A stretch of 64,000 nucleotides of DNA from an uncultured Lachnospiraceae bacterium (GCA_947626415.1 CANQSA010000003.1:62001-126000); one strand, 5' to 3'. Numbered from the stretch's first letter, positions 10,165 through 17,949 are shown. Program-made: numbers and translations. The notes: generated from the letters alone by a model not told the origin.

Positions 10165-10347
10165 GATTCCCAGGATGCCGTCTCCTTCTAGTTTGAGTCC
10201 TAGCAACGCTAGGTGGGCAACCGCAGCCGGCAACTCTGTCGTCCACTGAAACGAGGCCTGACATATCTTACCGGCGATCTAGGAATCCCAATTCAAAAAT
10301 GTAGGTTCAAAATGAGAAGGAATCTCGCACATCCCAGGAATTTGTTA
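10165..10347 (-). ncRNA. ssrS: 6S RNA (RNA polymerase regulator)
   Basis: About 183 bases on the minus strand fold into one long interrupted rod, as 6S RNA does. The ends pair over 13 bp: ATTCCTGGGATGT near 10341-10329 with GCATCCTGGGAAT near 10178-10166. Further in, GATTCCTTCT pairs with AGAAGGAGAC, and TTTTGAACCTA with TAGGACTCAAA, leaving an open centre. 6S RNA mimics an open promoter and binds the housekeeping holoenzyme in stationary phase. A strong promoter fits the 5' end. The 3' end has no clear terminator and may be processed. The call rests on fold and size by eye, without a covariance search. Confidence 0.8.
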
Positions 10348-10352
10348 TCTTT

Positions 10353-10381
10353 ATTATACTCTATGTTATGTAGTTTTGCAA
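10353..10381 (-). promoter_or_regulatory. Promoter of the 6S RNA
   Basis: The minus strand has TTGCAA (10376-10381), 17 bases and TATAAT (10353-10358), with transcription expected from about 10347. Confidence 0.8.
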
Positions 10382-10400
10382 GTAAATATTCAGCCGACTT

Positions 10401-11585
10401 TTAAGAATAATAAATATCTTTTAGATCCAGATACTCTAACATTTTCTTAACCGGTTCCGTTTCCTTTTTGCTCGTGCTTACCGTAACAAAACGTTTTTTA
10501 ATGTTGTCTCGTCTGAACAGGATTCCGTGGATTACCCATTTTACCCAGTAAAACGGATATAACGGTTTCCGGATCGTTTTCGGCTGCAGACCCAGTTTCG
10601 GTTCCAGTTCTTCCCGCGTCGGAAACAATTCCTTGAGGAACCAGCGGGCTTTGTTTCCGGACTCCTGTTTCATCAGAATCATCACATCCCGATTCCCTGT
10701 TTTTCCGTAAAGACCGCCTGAGATAATATAACGGAACAGATAAGTCTGATCCACATCCATAGGACCGTCGGAGAAGCAGAGTTCGGCAAAGATATTGATC
10801 TTCTCGGCAAAGGTTTTTAACCCCATTTCCATCAATGCCCGATCAATCGCCGCTTCCTCTTTTTCGGTAAACAGATGACTGCGCCGGCAGAGACAGACAT
10901 CTATGATATTCCGGATCCCGGCGCCGTTTCCGACCAGGTGCTTTGCCATATGCGCGATCATATACAAATACTGATCGGCCGGACTCATGGCATATTCATG
11001 CCCTTTCGACAAAACTGCGCGGTCCCATACAGAAGCGAAATACGGATTGGGCGTAGCATTCGAGGAAAACAGTTTTCGGTGCAGTTCCACCTCCGTCACA
11101 GGTTTTTTCCGATAACAGTTATGATATTCCACTTCCGCAAAGAGTTCAAATCCGTCTGCTTCGATCAGTCGGCAGGCCGCTTCAAACTGTTCCGGCCGAA
11201 GCAGGATATCCACATCCGTCATTGTACGGAGCTCGGGCGACGGATACAGGCGCTTCATCTGCCAGCCTTTTAACGGAAGATAATCGATCCCCTGCTGCTC
11301 AAGCTGTTCCATAAACGACGACACTTCCAAATGCACAATCGCTTCTTTCCGGAGCGAACGGTTATAGGCCGTCCGAAAGATCTTGCGTACCTCCTCGGGA
11401 ACCGTAAGGTTCATCGTCCCCGGATACAGATAACCGGCGATATCCTGTGCGTATGCGATCTCATACAGCTGCTTCCAGTCCACAGGCTGTTTCTGTTCGT
11501 CAAACAGGCTTTGATCCGGCTGATAATCAGGCAGAACCACCGTCCGGATCAATTCTAATATCTGTTGGTATTCTCTCTCTGCCAT
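10401..11585 (-). CDS. NTP_transf_5 family nucleotidyltransferase-like protein
   Basis: The 394-residue protein matches the uncharacterised nucleotidyltransferase family NTP_transf_5. The core is at about residues 95-130: YLPLKGWQMKRLYPSP followed by RTMTDVDILL, where the Asp-x-Asp pair would bind metal. Helical regions follow, with HLVGNGAGIRNIIDV. In known genomes this family travels with PqqD-like and HprK-like proteins, S24 peptidases and ABC exporters, including lasso peptide loci such as that of paeninodin; its reaction there is unclear. The start overlaps the end of the ABC transporter by about 30 bases and has GGAGGAG ahead of it, so it closes that operon. Confidence 0.86.
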   Translation of the reverse strand: MAEREYQQILELIRTVVLPDYQPDQSLFDEQKQPVDWKQLYEIAYAQDIAGYLYPGTMNLTVPEEVRKIFRTAYNRSLRKEAIVHLEVSSFMEQLEQQGIDYLPLKGWQMKRLYPSPELRTMTDVDILLRPEQFEAACRLIEADGFELFAEVEYHNCYRKKPVTEVELHRKLFSSNATPNPYFASVWDRAVLSKGHEYAMSPADQYLYMIAHMAKHLVGNGAGIRNIIDVCLCRRSHLFTEKEEAAIDRALMEMGLKTFAEKINIFAELCFSDGPMDVDQTYLFRYIISGGLYGKTGNRDVMILMKQESGNKARWFLKELFPTREELEPKLGLQPKTIRKPLYPFYWVKWVIHGILFRRDNIKKRFVTVSTSKKETEPVKKMLEYLDLKDIYYS

Positions 11586-13294
11586 TCTTCTCCTCCGCCT
11601 TTTCCATACGATTCTATTTCCGTCATAACACAGGTCTTATTCTCAATCGAAATCTGTTTATTGCAGATCCGTCTGGCAGCCATCCGATGCGTAATGATCA
11701 GACAGGTTTTATCCTGCAGAGCGGAGAAGGCCTCCAGCAGTTTCTCCTCCGTTTCTCCGTCCAGAGCGGAAGTCGCCTCATCCAACAGCAAAACCTGCTT
11801 GTCCGCCAGGATCGCTCTGGCCAGCGCGATTCGCTGCGCCTGCCCTTCCGACAATCCGTATGCGTTTTCGCCCAATACCGTCTGAAGTCCGTCCGGCAAA
11901 ACCTCTACAAACGATTTCGCCTGGCTGATTTCCAGTGCGCGCGCGATTTCCGCTTCTGTCGCATCCGGCTTCACTAAAGTCAGATTCTCATAAACGGTTC
12001 CGCTTAACAGCATATTCCCCTGCGGTACATAAGAAAACAGGCTGCGGGTCGCTTTGGAAGCCGTCTGCGCATGCGTTCCGTCCGAAATACGGATCTCTCC
12101 CGCATTTGGGTGATAAACGCCCAGCAGCAGCTTCATCAGTGTGCTTTTGCCGATTCCGGATTCTCCCGTGATCAGACATTTATCCCCCTTTTGGATCTGC
12201 AGATTGACATGCGTCAGAACAAATGCATCCTCCGTCTCCTGTCCTCCCGCAGCAGTATCTGCGTGATAGCCAAAATCCACATCGGAAAAGGTAATGGTTT
12301 CCATCGTTCCCGGATAGGCCGTATCAAGCGGTTCATCCGGCAGGTTCTCCAGTTCCATGATCCGTTCCGCGCTGCCCAGCATTTCAAAGTACCGCGGCAT
12401 AATGGCGGCAAGCGAGCTGAACGGGCTCTGCACCTGACCCACCAGCTGCAGCATAGCCGTCAGCGTACCAAAGGAAATCGTATGCCGCAGCAATCCGATC
12501 CCACTGTAGACCATAGCAAACAGATAACCGGCGTCAAAAATAAATCCAAGCACGGAATTGGCAATAATACCCGCTGTACGCCGTTTCATCCGAACCCGAT
12601 AAAACCGATCCAGCAGACTGCCGCATTTTTCTTCCATAGTCTGTTCCATGCCGAATACCTTAACCGGCAGCACATTAGCGACTGCTTCCTGCAGGAAGCT
12701 GCGTACTTTACCGTTGGTATCCTGTACTTCTTTATGTAATTCCTTGATCAGCCGTTTCATAAAGATACTGCCGATATATACCAATATCCCCAGCACCAGA
12801 AAAATGACCGCAAAGGCAGGCGCCAGAAATACCAGTACGCCGAACGCCGCGCCCAGCCGCACCACAGCCCCCGTTACCGCCGGCGCAATCATCGTAATCC
12901 CGCCGCAGATCACATTTACATCTTCTGTCATCCGGTTCAGAATATCTCCGCTGTGATAGCTTCCGACTACCTGATACTCCTTATTCAGGATCTGATGCAG
13001 GATATGCTGCTTTAAATTCATATCTACCCGCGTCTGAATAAAAAATTCCAGGTGCAGATAGACATTCTTCAGCACCAGCATTAACACGATCAAAGCGCCA
13101 AACAGCACAGCACAGAGCACAAACAGCCGTTTGTCTCCGTTCACGGCGCTGTCAACCAGCGTCTTTGACAACAATGCTACGATTACACCAAAAGAAGAAA
13201 TGACCGCATTACACACTATCAGCGCTAAACACGACCATTTCTGCTTTCCTGTCCGATTCAAGATCCATTTCAAAGTTGTATTCTTCTTAATCAT
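11555..13294 (-). CDS. ABC transporter with fused permease and ATPase (exporter type)
   Basis: This 579-residue half-transporter has six membrane segments in residues 1-300 and an ATPase domain in the rest. Walker A is GESGIGKST, the signature is LSEGQAQRIALARA and Walker B is VLLLDEATSALD. There is no N-terminal C39 peptidase domain, so it would not cleave a leader itself. Type IV exporters of this kind move peptides or lipids as dimers. It begins inside the last codons of the 77-residue ORF (eight-base overlap) and is followed by the NTP_transf_5 gene. Its position beside small secreted or peptide genes suggests that it exports one of them, which is inference. Confidence 0.92.
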   Translation of the reverse strand: MIKKNTTLKWILNRTGKQKWSCLALIVCNAVISSFGVIVALLSKTLVDSAVNGDKRLFVLCAVLFGALIVLMLVLKNVYLHLEFFIQTRVDMNLKQHILHQILNKEYQVVGSYHSGDILNRMTEDVNVICGGITMIAPAVTGAVVRLGAAFGVLVFLAPAFAVIFLVLGILVYIGSIFMKRLIKELHKEVQDTNGKVRSFLQEAVANVLPVKVFGMEQTMEEKCGSLLDRFYRVRMKRRTAGIIANSVLGFIFDAGYLFAMVYSGIGLLRHTISFGTLTAMLQLVGQVQSPFSSLAAIMPRYFEMLGSAERIMELENLPDEPLDTAYPGTMETITFSDVDFGYHADTAAGGQETEDAFVLTHVNLQIQKGDKCLITGESGIGKSTLMKLLLGVYHPNAGEIRISDGTHAQTASKATRSLFSYVPQGNMLLSGTVYENLTLVKPDATEAEIARALEISQAKSFVEVLPDGLQTVLGENAYGLSEGQAQRIALARAILADKQVLLLDEATSALDGETEEKLLEAFSALQDKTCLIITHRMAARRICNKQISIENKTCVMTEIESYGKGGGEEWQRENTNRY

Positions 13295-13520
13295 ACAAAT
13301 TTATCGGTCCCCAGCCGCTTTCATCTGTCATATCTTCCTTCACATGTACCTCCGGCGCAGTTGTGGTAAGCTCCTTCCAGGTCAGAGATTCCTCTGTCGT
13401 ATTCCTGGTTTCTGACAGATCCGCTTTTTCATAATTGTTTTTACTGATATAAATATAACCGACAATCAGAATAATTACCAGTAGTATTATGCAAAAAATT
13501 TGAATTGTTTTTTTATTCAT
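13287..13520 (-). CDS. Small membrane-anchored protein of unknown function
   Basis: The 77 residues begin with MNKKTIQ, have one strong hydrophobic segment (about residues 8-26), and end in an acidic polar tail that closes with ESGWGPINLYD. A very good ribosome site (AAGGAGG) precedes the ATG. The end overlaps the ABC transporter start, so the two are translated together. I do not recognise the family. It could be an accessory or immunity protein of the exporter, or a second exported peptide. The gene follows the terminator at 13551-13580, so its expression probably depends on read-through or an unseen promoter. Confidence 0.72.
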   Translation of the reverse strand: MNKKTIQIFCIILLVIILIVGYIYISKNNYEKADLSETRNTTEESLTWKELTTTAPEVHVKEDMTDESGWGPINLYD

Positions 13521-13550
13521 GCTCTCCTCCTTGCAACAAAAGAACTTCCT

Positions 13551-13580
13551 AAAAAATCAGGGGCGGTATGTACCGCCCCT
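13551..13580 (-). terminator. Intrinsic terminator after the 56-residue peptide gene
   Basis: GGGGCGGTA and TACCGCCCC (13560-13579) form a nine-bp stem, followed on the minus strand by a U run at 13551-13556. It separates the secreted-protein and peptide genes from the 77-residue ORF and the ABC exporter, so the peptide transcript should be more abundant. Confidence 0.88.
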
Positions 13581-13594
13581 TTCTGCTTTTTATT

Positions 13595-13765
13595 TTATAA
13601 ATCTGAGTAAGATTTTGTACCCCAGGAAACAGCCGTCTCTCCGGTTCCTGCAACCCAGTCGATCAATCCGGCTTTTGCTTCTACAACGCCGGAAGTCATC
13701 ATAATATCTTCCACTTCAAATTCAATTACTTCCACATCGGGAGTTATATATACTTTCTTTTCCAT
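13595..13765 (-). CDS. 56-residue peptide, possible RiPP-type precursor
   Basis: This ORF is too short for the usual cut-off but looks real. ATG at 13763-13765 follows GGAGG by nine bases, the stop is at 13595-13597, and a strong terminator comes directly after. The first half is acidic and leader-like (EKKVYITPDVEVIEFEVED), then IMMTSG, then a mostly small and hydrophobic second half (VVEAKAGLIDWVAG, then TGETAVSWGTKSYSDL). Short peptides with a TP-VEV-EFE start and a TSG motif are, from memory, frequent in gut clostridia near PqqD and exporter genes. It lies 20 bases behind the secreted repeat protein in the same transcript. It has no Cys and no lasso-like ring acceptor at positions 7-9 after TSG. 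The coding call is good; the precursor role is inference. Confidence 0.75.
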   Translation of the reverse strand: MEKKVYITPDVEVIEFEVEDIMMTSGVVEAKAGLIDWVAGTGETAVSWGTKSYSDL

Positions 13766-13785
13766 GTTTGACTACCTCCGCCTTG

Positions 13786-15204
13786 TTATGCTTTCTCACC
13801 GGTTGCCGGTTTGATCGTAACCGATTTTCCTGTTGCATTCGTACCATCACTAAACTCAACATAAGGAGTTACTGTAATGGTATCCGTAGCTGCTGCCTTA
13901 TCTACACCGGTAAGAATTGTTCTGAAGAAATAGGTATCTGCGGTTAATTTTCCTTCGCTCTGACCGGATCCATCCTGTAATTTGTCACCGGATAATACAT
14001 AATCCGTTTTGATCACGGTTTCCTTATCACCCTTCTGAACCTTTAAGCCCATCTCGGTAACGGTACAGCCTTCTTTATTGAAGTCAGCTTTCGCAATCGT
14101 AGAAACAATACCTAAATCCTTGCTTCCACCAGCATTTGTTCTGATCTGACCACCATAAACCTTGATGATGGAGGTATCTTCCTCTTCAACTACTTTAATG
14201 TTTGTTAAGGTACACTTTTCACCAGTTAAAGAAATATATACCGGATCTGTACCAGTGTAAGGAATCGTTGTTTTAGAACAAATGGAATGATTAGTAAATG
14301 TTACAACTACTTGTCCGTCTGTTTTTGTTGCTTTTACACTGCATTCTGAACCTGCTTTATTCGCATTTAGCCATGCGGGATATAAATCTACAACTGTCTC
14401 TCGCGTTTGATTTTCATTGTAACCAGTCCACAAATCTGAGCGAAGAGCTGCTAATTCTACATCATTCGCATATACAAGCAGTACTGGCGTATGCCAATTT
14501 AAAGTTGCGTCAGAATGAGTAGTGTTACGGAATGTAATTTCAACAGTTTTATCAGTAACAGTTACAGGTGTTGTTCTATTTGTATTATAACCTTCGACAT
14601 CAATAGATTTTTCCACCGTTCCTGTTAAATCAGATAAAGTGCATTTTTCGCCGGTAAGAGAAATAGTAATAGTATCATTTTCATGCCCAGCTAAAGAAAT
14701 CGGCAGCTTAGATTCCACACCACCTGTTGACAGCGTAACCGTAAGAGTATTTCCATCTTTCACTGCAGTTGCTTTACAATCTACACCCTTCTTACACTCA
14801 GCTAACCATGCCTGCCATGGATCTGCAACTACTTCAAATTTATAACCATTATTTTTTGCTTCCCATGTGTCTTTGTTGTTTTCACCGTCAGCAAGTGCCC
14901 ACGCCCACAAATCAGACCGAATTGCAGCTAATTCAGCATAGCCATTTCCATTTACTTTACCCTCTTTGCCTGAATATACCAGAACTGTTGGTGTATTCCA
15001 ATTTGCATCTGCATCAGAAGCTGAAGTACTTGTAAATGTTATCTCAGTTCCTTCTTCTGTTACTTCTACACCTGCTGTATGTGCAGTATTAAAACCACCA
15101 CACGTCAGTTCTGATTCAACAGCATTCGCTATCACCGGTGTGGCTACTACCATCGACATTGCCATCGTCACAGCCAATGTCTTTTTGAAAAACCTTCTTT
15201 TCAT
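13786..15204 (-). CDS. Secreted protein with two tandem beta-sandwich-like repeats
   Basis: The 472-residue product has a clear signal peptide (MKRRFFKKTLAVTMAM... ending VIANA at about residue 27). Two related modules follow at roughly residues 31-185 and 190-335. Both contain a NW-TP--LVY strand, EL-A-RSDLW, an AWL helix and the closing ISLTGEKCTL. A different C-terminal domain of about 120 residues ends in TITVTPYVEFSDG. The modules look like extracellular carbohydrate-binding or adhesin folds, but I do not recognise the family. AGGAGGAGAAC precedes the ATG. It is the first gene of the peptide operon and its promoter carries two operator-like palindromes. No sortase motif or anchor is visible, so it is probably released. 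Confidence 0.85.
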   Translation of the reverse strand: MKRRFFKKTLAVTMAMSMVVATPVIANAVESELTCGGFNTAHTAGVEVTEEGTEITFTSTSASDADANWNTPTVLVYSGKEGKVNGNGYAELAAIRSDLWAWALADGENNKDTWEAKNNGYKFEVVADPWQAWLAECKKGVDCKATAVKDGNTLTVTLSTGGVESKLPISLAGHENDTITISLTGEKCTLSDLTGTVEKSIDVEGYNTNRTTPVTVTDKTVEITFRNTTHSDATLNWHTPVLLVYANDVELAALRSDLWTGYNENQTRETVVDLYPAWLNANKAGSECSVKATKTDGQVVVTFTNHSICSKTTIPYTGTDPVYISLTGEKCTLTNIKVVEEEDTSIIKVYGGQIRTNAGGSKDLGIVSTIAKADFNKEGCTVTEMGLKVQKGDKETVIKTDYVLSGDKLQDGSGQSEGKLTADTYFFRTILTGVDKAAATDTITVTPYVEFSDGTNATGKSVTIKPATGEKA

Positions 15205-15315
15205 GTTCTCCTCCTTAATTCATTTCATAATTTTTGTCAGCTTATTATTGCGAAATTGTATCGATTAAACTTAAAATATGTACAATTTTCCTAATAACCC
15301 AGCCTTATTAAGTAC

Positions 15316-15344
15316 ATTTTAGTCGCATTACGACTAAATGTCAA
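15316..15344 (-). promoter_or_regulatory. Strong sigma-A promoter of the secreted protein/peptide operon
   Basis: The minus strand has a consensus TTGACA (15339-15344), a 17-base spacer and TAAAAT (15316-15321). The expected leader is about 105 bases. The promoter is embedded in two palindromes, described separately. Confidence 0.85.
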
Positions 15345-15363
15345 TAGTCAAATCAAGACTATT
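15318..15363. promoter_or_regulatory. Pair of operator-like palindromes over the promoter
   Basis: Palindrome one is TTTAGTCG, five bases, CGACTAAA at 15318-15338; it fills the spacer and touches the -10 box. Palindrome two is AATAGTC, seven bases, GACTATT at 15343-15363; it covers the edge of the -35 box. Both share the half-site TAGTC/GACTA. Binding there would block RNA polymerase. The divergently transcribed XRE regulator at 16069 is the natural candidate, which is inference. Confidence 0.78.
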
Positions 15364-15377
15364 TTATAATATTTACC

Positions 15378-16027
15378 AACAGTTCAGCCAGAAAAAGGCA
15401 AAATTTAAGAAATTGTGCTTGCACAGATTTCTGATTTTGTCCTTTTTCTGAGGGAACGCCCGCTTATGAGCAGGCCAAAGCTGCTTTGCAGCGGAACGTG
15501 CGCAGCACGGGGGGCTGCGAATGGCGTGGGCTGAACTGTTAACAGTTCGCCAAAAAGGCAAAATTTAAGAAATTGTGCTTGCACAAATTTCTGATTTTGT
15601 TCTTTTTCTGAGGGAACGCCCGCTTATGAGCAGGCCGAAGCTGCTCTGCAGCGGAACGTGCGCAGCACGGGGGCTGCGAATGGCGTGGGCTGAACTGTTT
15701 ACAGTTCGCCAAAAAGGCAAAATTTAAGAAATTGTGCTTGCACAGATTTCTGATTTTGTCCTTTTTCTGAGGGAACGCCCGCTTATGAGCAGGCCAAAGC
15801 TGCTTTGCAGCGGAACGTGCGCAGCACGGGGGGCTGCGAATGGCGTGGGCTGAACTGTTAACAGTTCGCCAAAAAGGCAAAATTTAAGAAATTGTGCTTG
15901 CACAAATTTCTGATTTTGTTCTTTTTCTGAGGGAACGCCCACTTATGAGCAGGCCGAAGCTGCCTTGCAGCGGAACGTGCGCAGCACGGGGGCTGCGAAT
16001 GGCGTGGGCTGAACTGTTATAGTTCGC
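15378..16027. repeat. Four tandem copies of a 160-bp element in an ABAB arrangement
   Basis: Units begin at about 15378, 15541, 15700 and 15860 with AACAGTTC or TACAGTTC. Units one and three share diagnostic bases (CACAGATTTC, GTCCTTTTTC, GCAGGCCAAAG, six G in GCACGGGGGG). Units two and four share the other forms (CACAAATTTC, GTTCTTTTTC, GCAGGCCGAAG, five G). So a 320-bp dimer was duplicated. Each unit holds several hairpins: GAAATTGTGC with GCACAAATTTC, GCTGC-TTT-GCAGC and CGTGC-GCA-GCACG; the unit borders read AACTGTTAACAGTT. A 160-base period breaks any reading frame, so the array is non-coding. It fills the gap between the divergent regulator and the secreted-protein promoter. Confidence 0.92.
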
Positions 16028-16068
16028 CGGATAGGGTTCACAAATGATTAAACATCGGAGGAAACGCG

Positions 16069-16275
16069 ATGGTCTTTGAAAATATACGAAACCTGAGAGA
16101 AGATCACGACGATACCCAGGAAACGCTGGCCAGATATCTGCACGTCATGCAGACTACATACTCCAAATATGAATTAGGAAAAATTAACATTCCGATTGAT
16201 ATCTTGATCAAGATTGCTGATTTCTATGACGTGTCCTTAGATTATCTGGTGGGCCGATCAAAAAAGAAGAAATAA
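16069..16275 (+). CDS. XRE-family helix-turn-helix regulator
   Basis: This 68-residue protein is almost only a lambda-repressor-like DNA-binding domain. The fold spans residues 5-60, with the turn region QETLARYLHVMQTTYSKYE and the closing ISLDYLVGRS-like VSLDYLVGRSKKKK. CGGAGGAAACGCG gives a good ribosome site. It has no sensor domain, so it would act as a simple dimeric repressor or activator. It is divergent from the secreted protein and peptide operon across the repeat array, and the palindromes at 15318-15363 are plausible binding sites. A hairpin terminator follows immediately. Confidence 0.93.
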   Translation: MVFENIRNLREDHDDTQETLARYLHVMQTTYSKYELGKINIPIDILIKIADFYDVSLDYLVGRSKKKK

Positions 16276-16315
16276 GTGGAGAATTGACTATACTCTCAAT
16301 TCTCCACTTATTTTT
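16274..16315. terminator. Terminator between convergent XRE and Rpn-type genes
   Basis: A 14-bp stem (16274-16287 with 16296-16309) is followed by TTATTTTT on the plus strand. The other side is also T-rich on the minus strand, so it may serve both genes. Confidence 0.85.
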
Positions 16316-16319
16316 ACCA

Positions 16320-17276
16320 TTATGATACTGCCAGCATTATCTTTACCTCTGCTTCCTCCAGATTGATCATTCTTGCAATATCTGATAATGACATGCCATT
16401 CTCCGACATACGATTTATCATGGAGCGTCTTTCTTCTATACGCCCTTCCGCTCGCCCTTCTTTTCTTTCATCTGCCAAAATCTCATCAAACGCCTGACAC
16501 ATATCCACTGTCCCTCCTTCTTCCTTTTTTTGATGCGGGATTTTAGAATTTGTATAGATTTCTATCATATTGATCGCCTCGTCACTCATCTGGCGAAAAC
16601 AGGGATCTGTCCGAGTTTCCTGCAGCAAATGTTCCTTATCCTTAGAGTATTTGATCCACTTCAGAACAGCCCGCAGATCTGTATGCAGCCGTGAGAAGTC
16701 CTCCTCAGTCAGCTCAGCCGGCGCAATCAAATGAATTCTGTAATTATCTACCATCAATAAGACCCTCGGATCCTTCGTCTCCAACATATCATGAAGGCAG
16801 AGCGGGCCGTCCCACTTCTTTTCCGAAAAGAAAACAACTGCTGTGATAACCGGGATCAATTTATCTTCCTTATAAAATCCGGATAAAAACTCTCCTCTGC
16901 TTTTTCCGTATTCACCGGATTGCCGATGCTGCTTCGCGACTCGCTCCACCTGCTGAGCCAACGTAATGGCGTCATACAGCATAGTTTTCACCGGCATGGC
17001 ATAATTAACTTCCGACTGTGCCTCTATCCCAAGCAGAAGATAAACCGCATTTTCATCCTCCATAGCGGACAAAATCTTAAGCGTATCCCGAATCTTCTGA
17101 ATCGGAAGGCTGCTTCCCTGAACACTCTCCGGAATAATGATCTGAGAAGTATTCAGTGAATGCAAGGCTTCCGGTTCTATTTCTTCCGTTCCGCCATAGA
17201 TCAGCATATTAAAAACATCTGCGAAGATTTTCCGGTTTCCCATATATTGACTGCTGAAAATATCCTTTTTCCCCAT
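16320..17276 (-). CDS. Rpn family recombination-promoting nuclease / putative transposase (PD-(D/E)XK)
   Basis: The 318-residue product resembles the Rpn (YhgA-like, PDDEXK) family. It starts with a short helix and KIFADVFNMLIYGG, has the nuclease core around YLLLGIEAQSEVNYAMPVKTMLYDAI with its Glu-x-Gln pair, then a helical region. The C-terminus has the charged run ERKEGRAEGRIEERR and a small helix-turn-helix-like tail (SLSDIARMINLEEAEVKIML). Rpn proteins cut DNA and promote RecA-independent recombination. Many copies per genome are normal in this group. Low GC around it, and a repeat array next door, fit a mobile or variable site. GAGGAGG precedes the ATG. Confidence 0.85.
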   Translation of the reverse strand: MGKKDIFSSQYMGNRKIFADVFNMLIYGGTEEIEPEALHSLNTSQIIIPESVQGSSLPIQKIRDTLKILSAMEDENAVYLLLGIEAQSEVNYAMPVKTMLYDAITLAQQVERVAKQHRQSGEYGKSRGEFLSGFYKEDKLIPVITAVVFFSEKKWDGPLCLHDMLETKDPRVLLMVDNYRIHLIAPAELTEEDFSRLHTDLRAVLKWIKYSKDKEHLLQETRTDPCFRQMSDEAINMIEIYTNSKIPHQKKEEGGTVDMCQAFDEILADERKEGRAEGRIEERRSMINRMSENGMSLSDIARMINLEEAEVKIMLAVS

Positions 17277-17377
17277 TCATCCTCCTCATATTATATAATA
17301 TAATGAAATATATTTCAAGATTTAATTTGTGTCCCAAATATTTTCATCATCTTTAAATGCAATCACTTTTTGTTTTT

Positions 17378-17406
17378 ATAATATATTATAAGTCATAAAT
17401 TGTCAA
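17378..17406 (-). promoter_or_regulatory. Probable promoter of the Rpn-type gene
   Basis: TTGACA (17401-17406), 17 bases and TATTAT (17378-17383) on the minus strand. A second match, TTGAAA-17-TATAAT at 17290-17318, lies so near the start codon that its transcript would lack most of the ribosome site. Confidence 0.6.
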
Positions 17407-17424
17407 TATATTTTTATTTAATAT

Positions 17425-17464
17425 AAAAAGCCGTCAACAGTGTGAATTTCTCACTGTTGACAGC
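17425..17464 (-). terminator. Terminator of the cps-HprK-PqqD-peptidase operon
   Basis: GGCTGTCAACAGTGAG pairs with the near-complementary arm ending GTTGACGGC around a short loop, followed on the minus strand by UUUUUAUAUU. It lies 24 bases after the last gene. Confidence 0.88.
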
Positions 17465-17487
17465 CTCTAAAAAGCGCACCTATTGAT

Positions 17488-17949
17488 TTAATTATGTTTC
17501 AGCAGTTTCCTGCATCGGCAGCCGATACAGCGGATTCCTTTCCGCGGGATATAACTCATCATCCAGAACCATACATAACAGCGATAAGAAAGATCCTGAA
17601 CCGAATGCGGTTTCCCATTTCGTTCAAAGCGATATATCCGGCCGATCAGCGTATCAAACGTCTGCGGACGATCCGAATAAAAATGGTGATCGCCTCTTGT
17701 CGTAAAACTGCTTTCTGTCTTCTTGATCAGTCTGTGAAGCACATATTGTCCTTCGGGTGTACGGTACAGGATCACATCCCATTTGCGAAGCTGCTCCGGA
17801 ACGATCCGCTCCAGATATACCGTATCCCTTCCGCCTTCCAGCATGGGACGCATACTGATTCCGGCAGGTGAAAATGCCACTTGCCCGTTTTGCATAAGCT
17901 GTTCCCGGATCAGCGGCATGATATCTTCCATTGCGATTTTCTGCTTCAC
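17488..17949 (-). CDS. S24/S26-like signal peptidase-type protein
   Basis: The 153 residues show the peptidase core of the LexA/signal peptidase clan: FSPAGISMRPMLEGGRD with the candidate catalytic Ser in SMRP, then KWDVILYRTPEGQYVLHRLI and TTRGDHHFYSD. At the second catalytic position it has LHR rather than Lys-Arg, so it would use a Ser-His dyad as SipW- and ER-type signal peptidases do. No N-terminal membrane anchor is seen; the C-terminus is hydrophobic and Cys-rich (CIGCRCRK). It overlaps the PqqD-like gene by four bases. Such proteins accompany HprK-like and PqqD-like genes in lasso and polysaccharide loci. It may trim an exported peptide, by inference. Confidence 0.82.
   Translation of the reverse strand: MKQKIAMEDIMPLIREQLMQNGQVAFSPAGISMRPMLEGGRDTVYLERIVPEQLRKWDVILYRTPEGQYVLHRLIKKTESSFTTRGDHHFYSDRPQTFDTLIGRIYRFERNGKPHSVQDLSYRCYVWFWMMSYIPRKGIRCIGCRCRKLLKHN

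Noticed and set aside
13287..13765. Lasso peptide precursor and cluster
   Set aside because: No Asn-synthetase-like cyclase or transglutaminase-like protease is seen. After TSG the 56-residue peptide has Glu at position 4 and Asp at 11, not an acceptor at 7-9. In the 77-residue ORF the GWGPINLYD end has no tail to thread.
15373..15942. Minus-strand ORFs of 62-113 residues inside the repeats
   Set aside because: They come from the repeated DNA itself; a 160-base period shifts the frame in each unit, and there is no ribosome site.
15378..16027. Tandem repeats as a CRISPR array
   Set aside because: Units are 160 bp and directly adjacent, with no unique spacers, and no cas genes are present.
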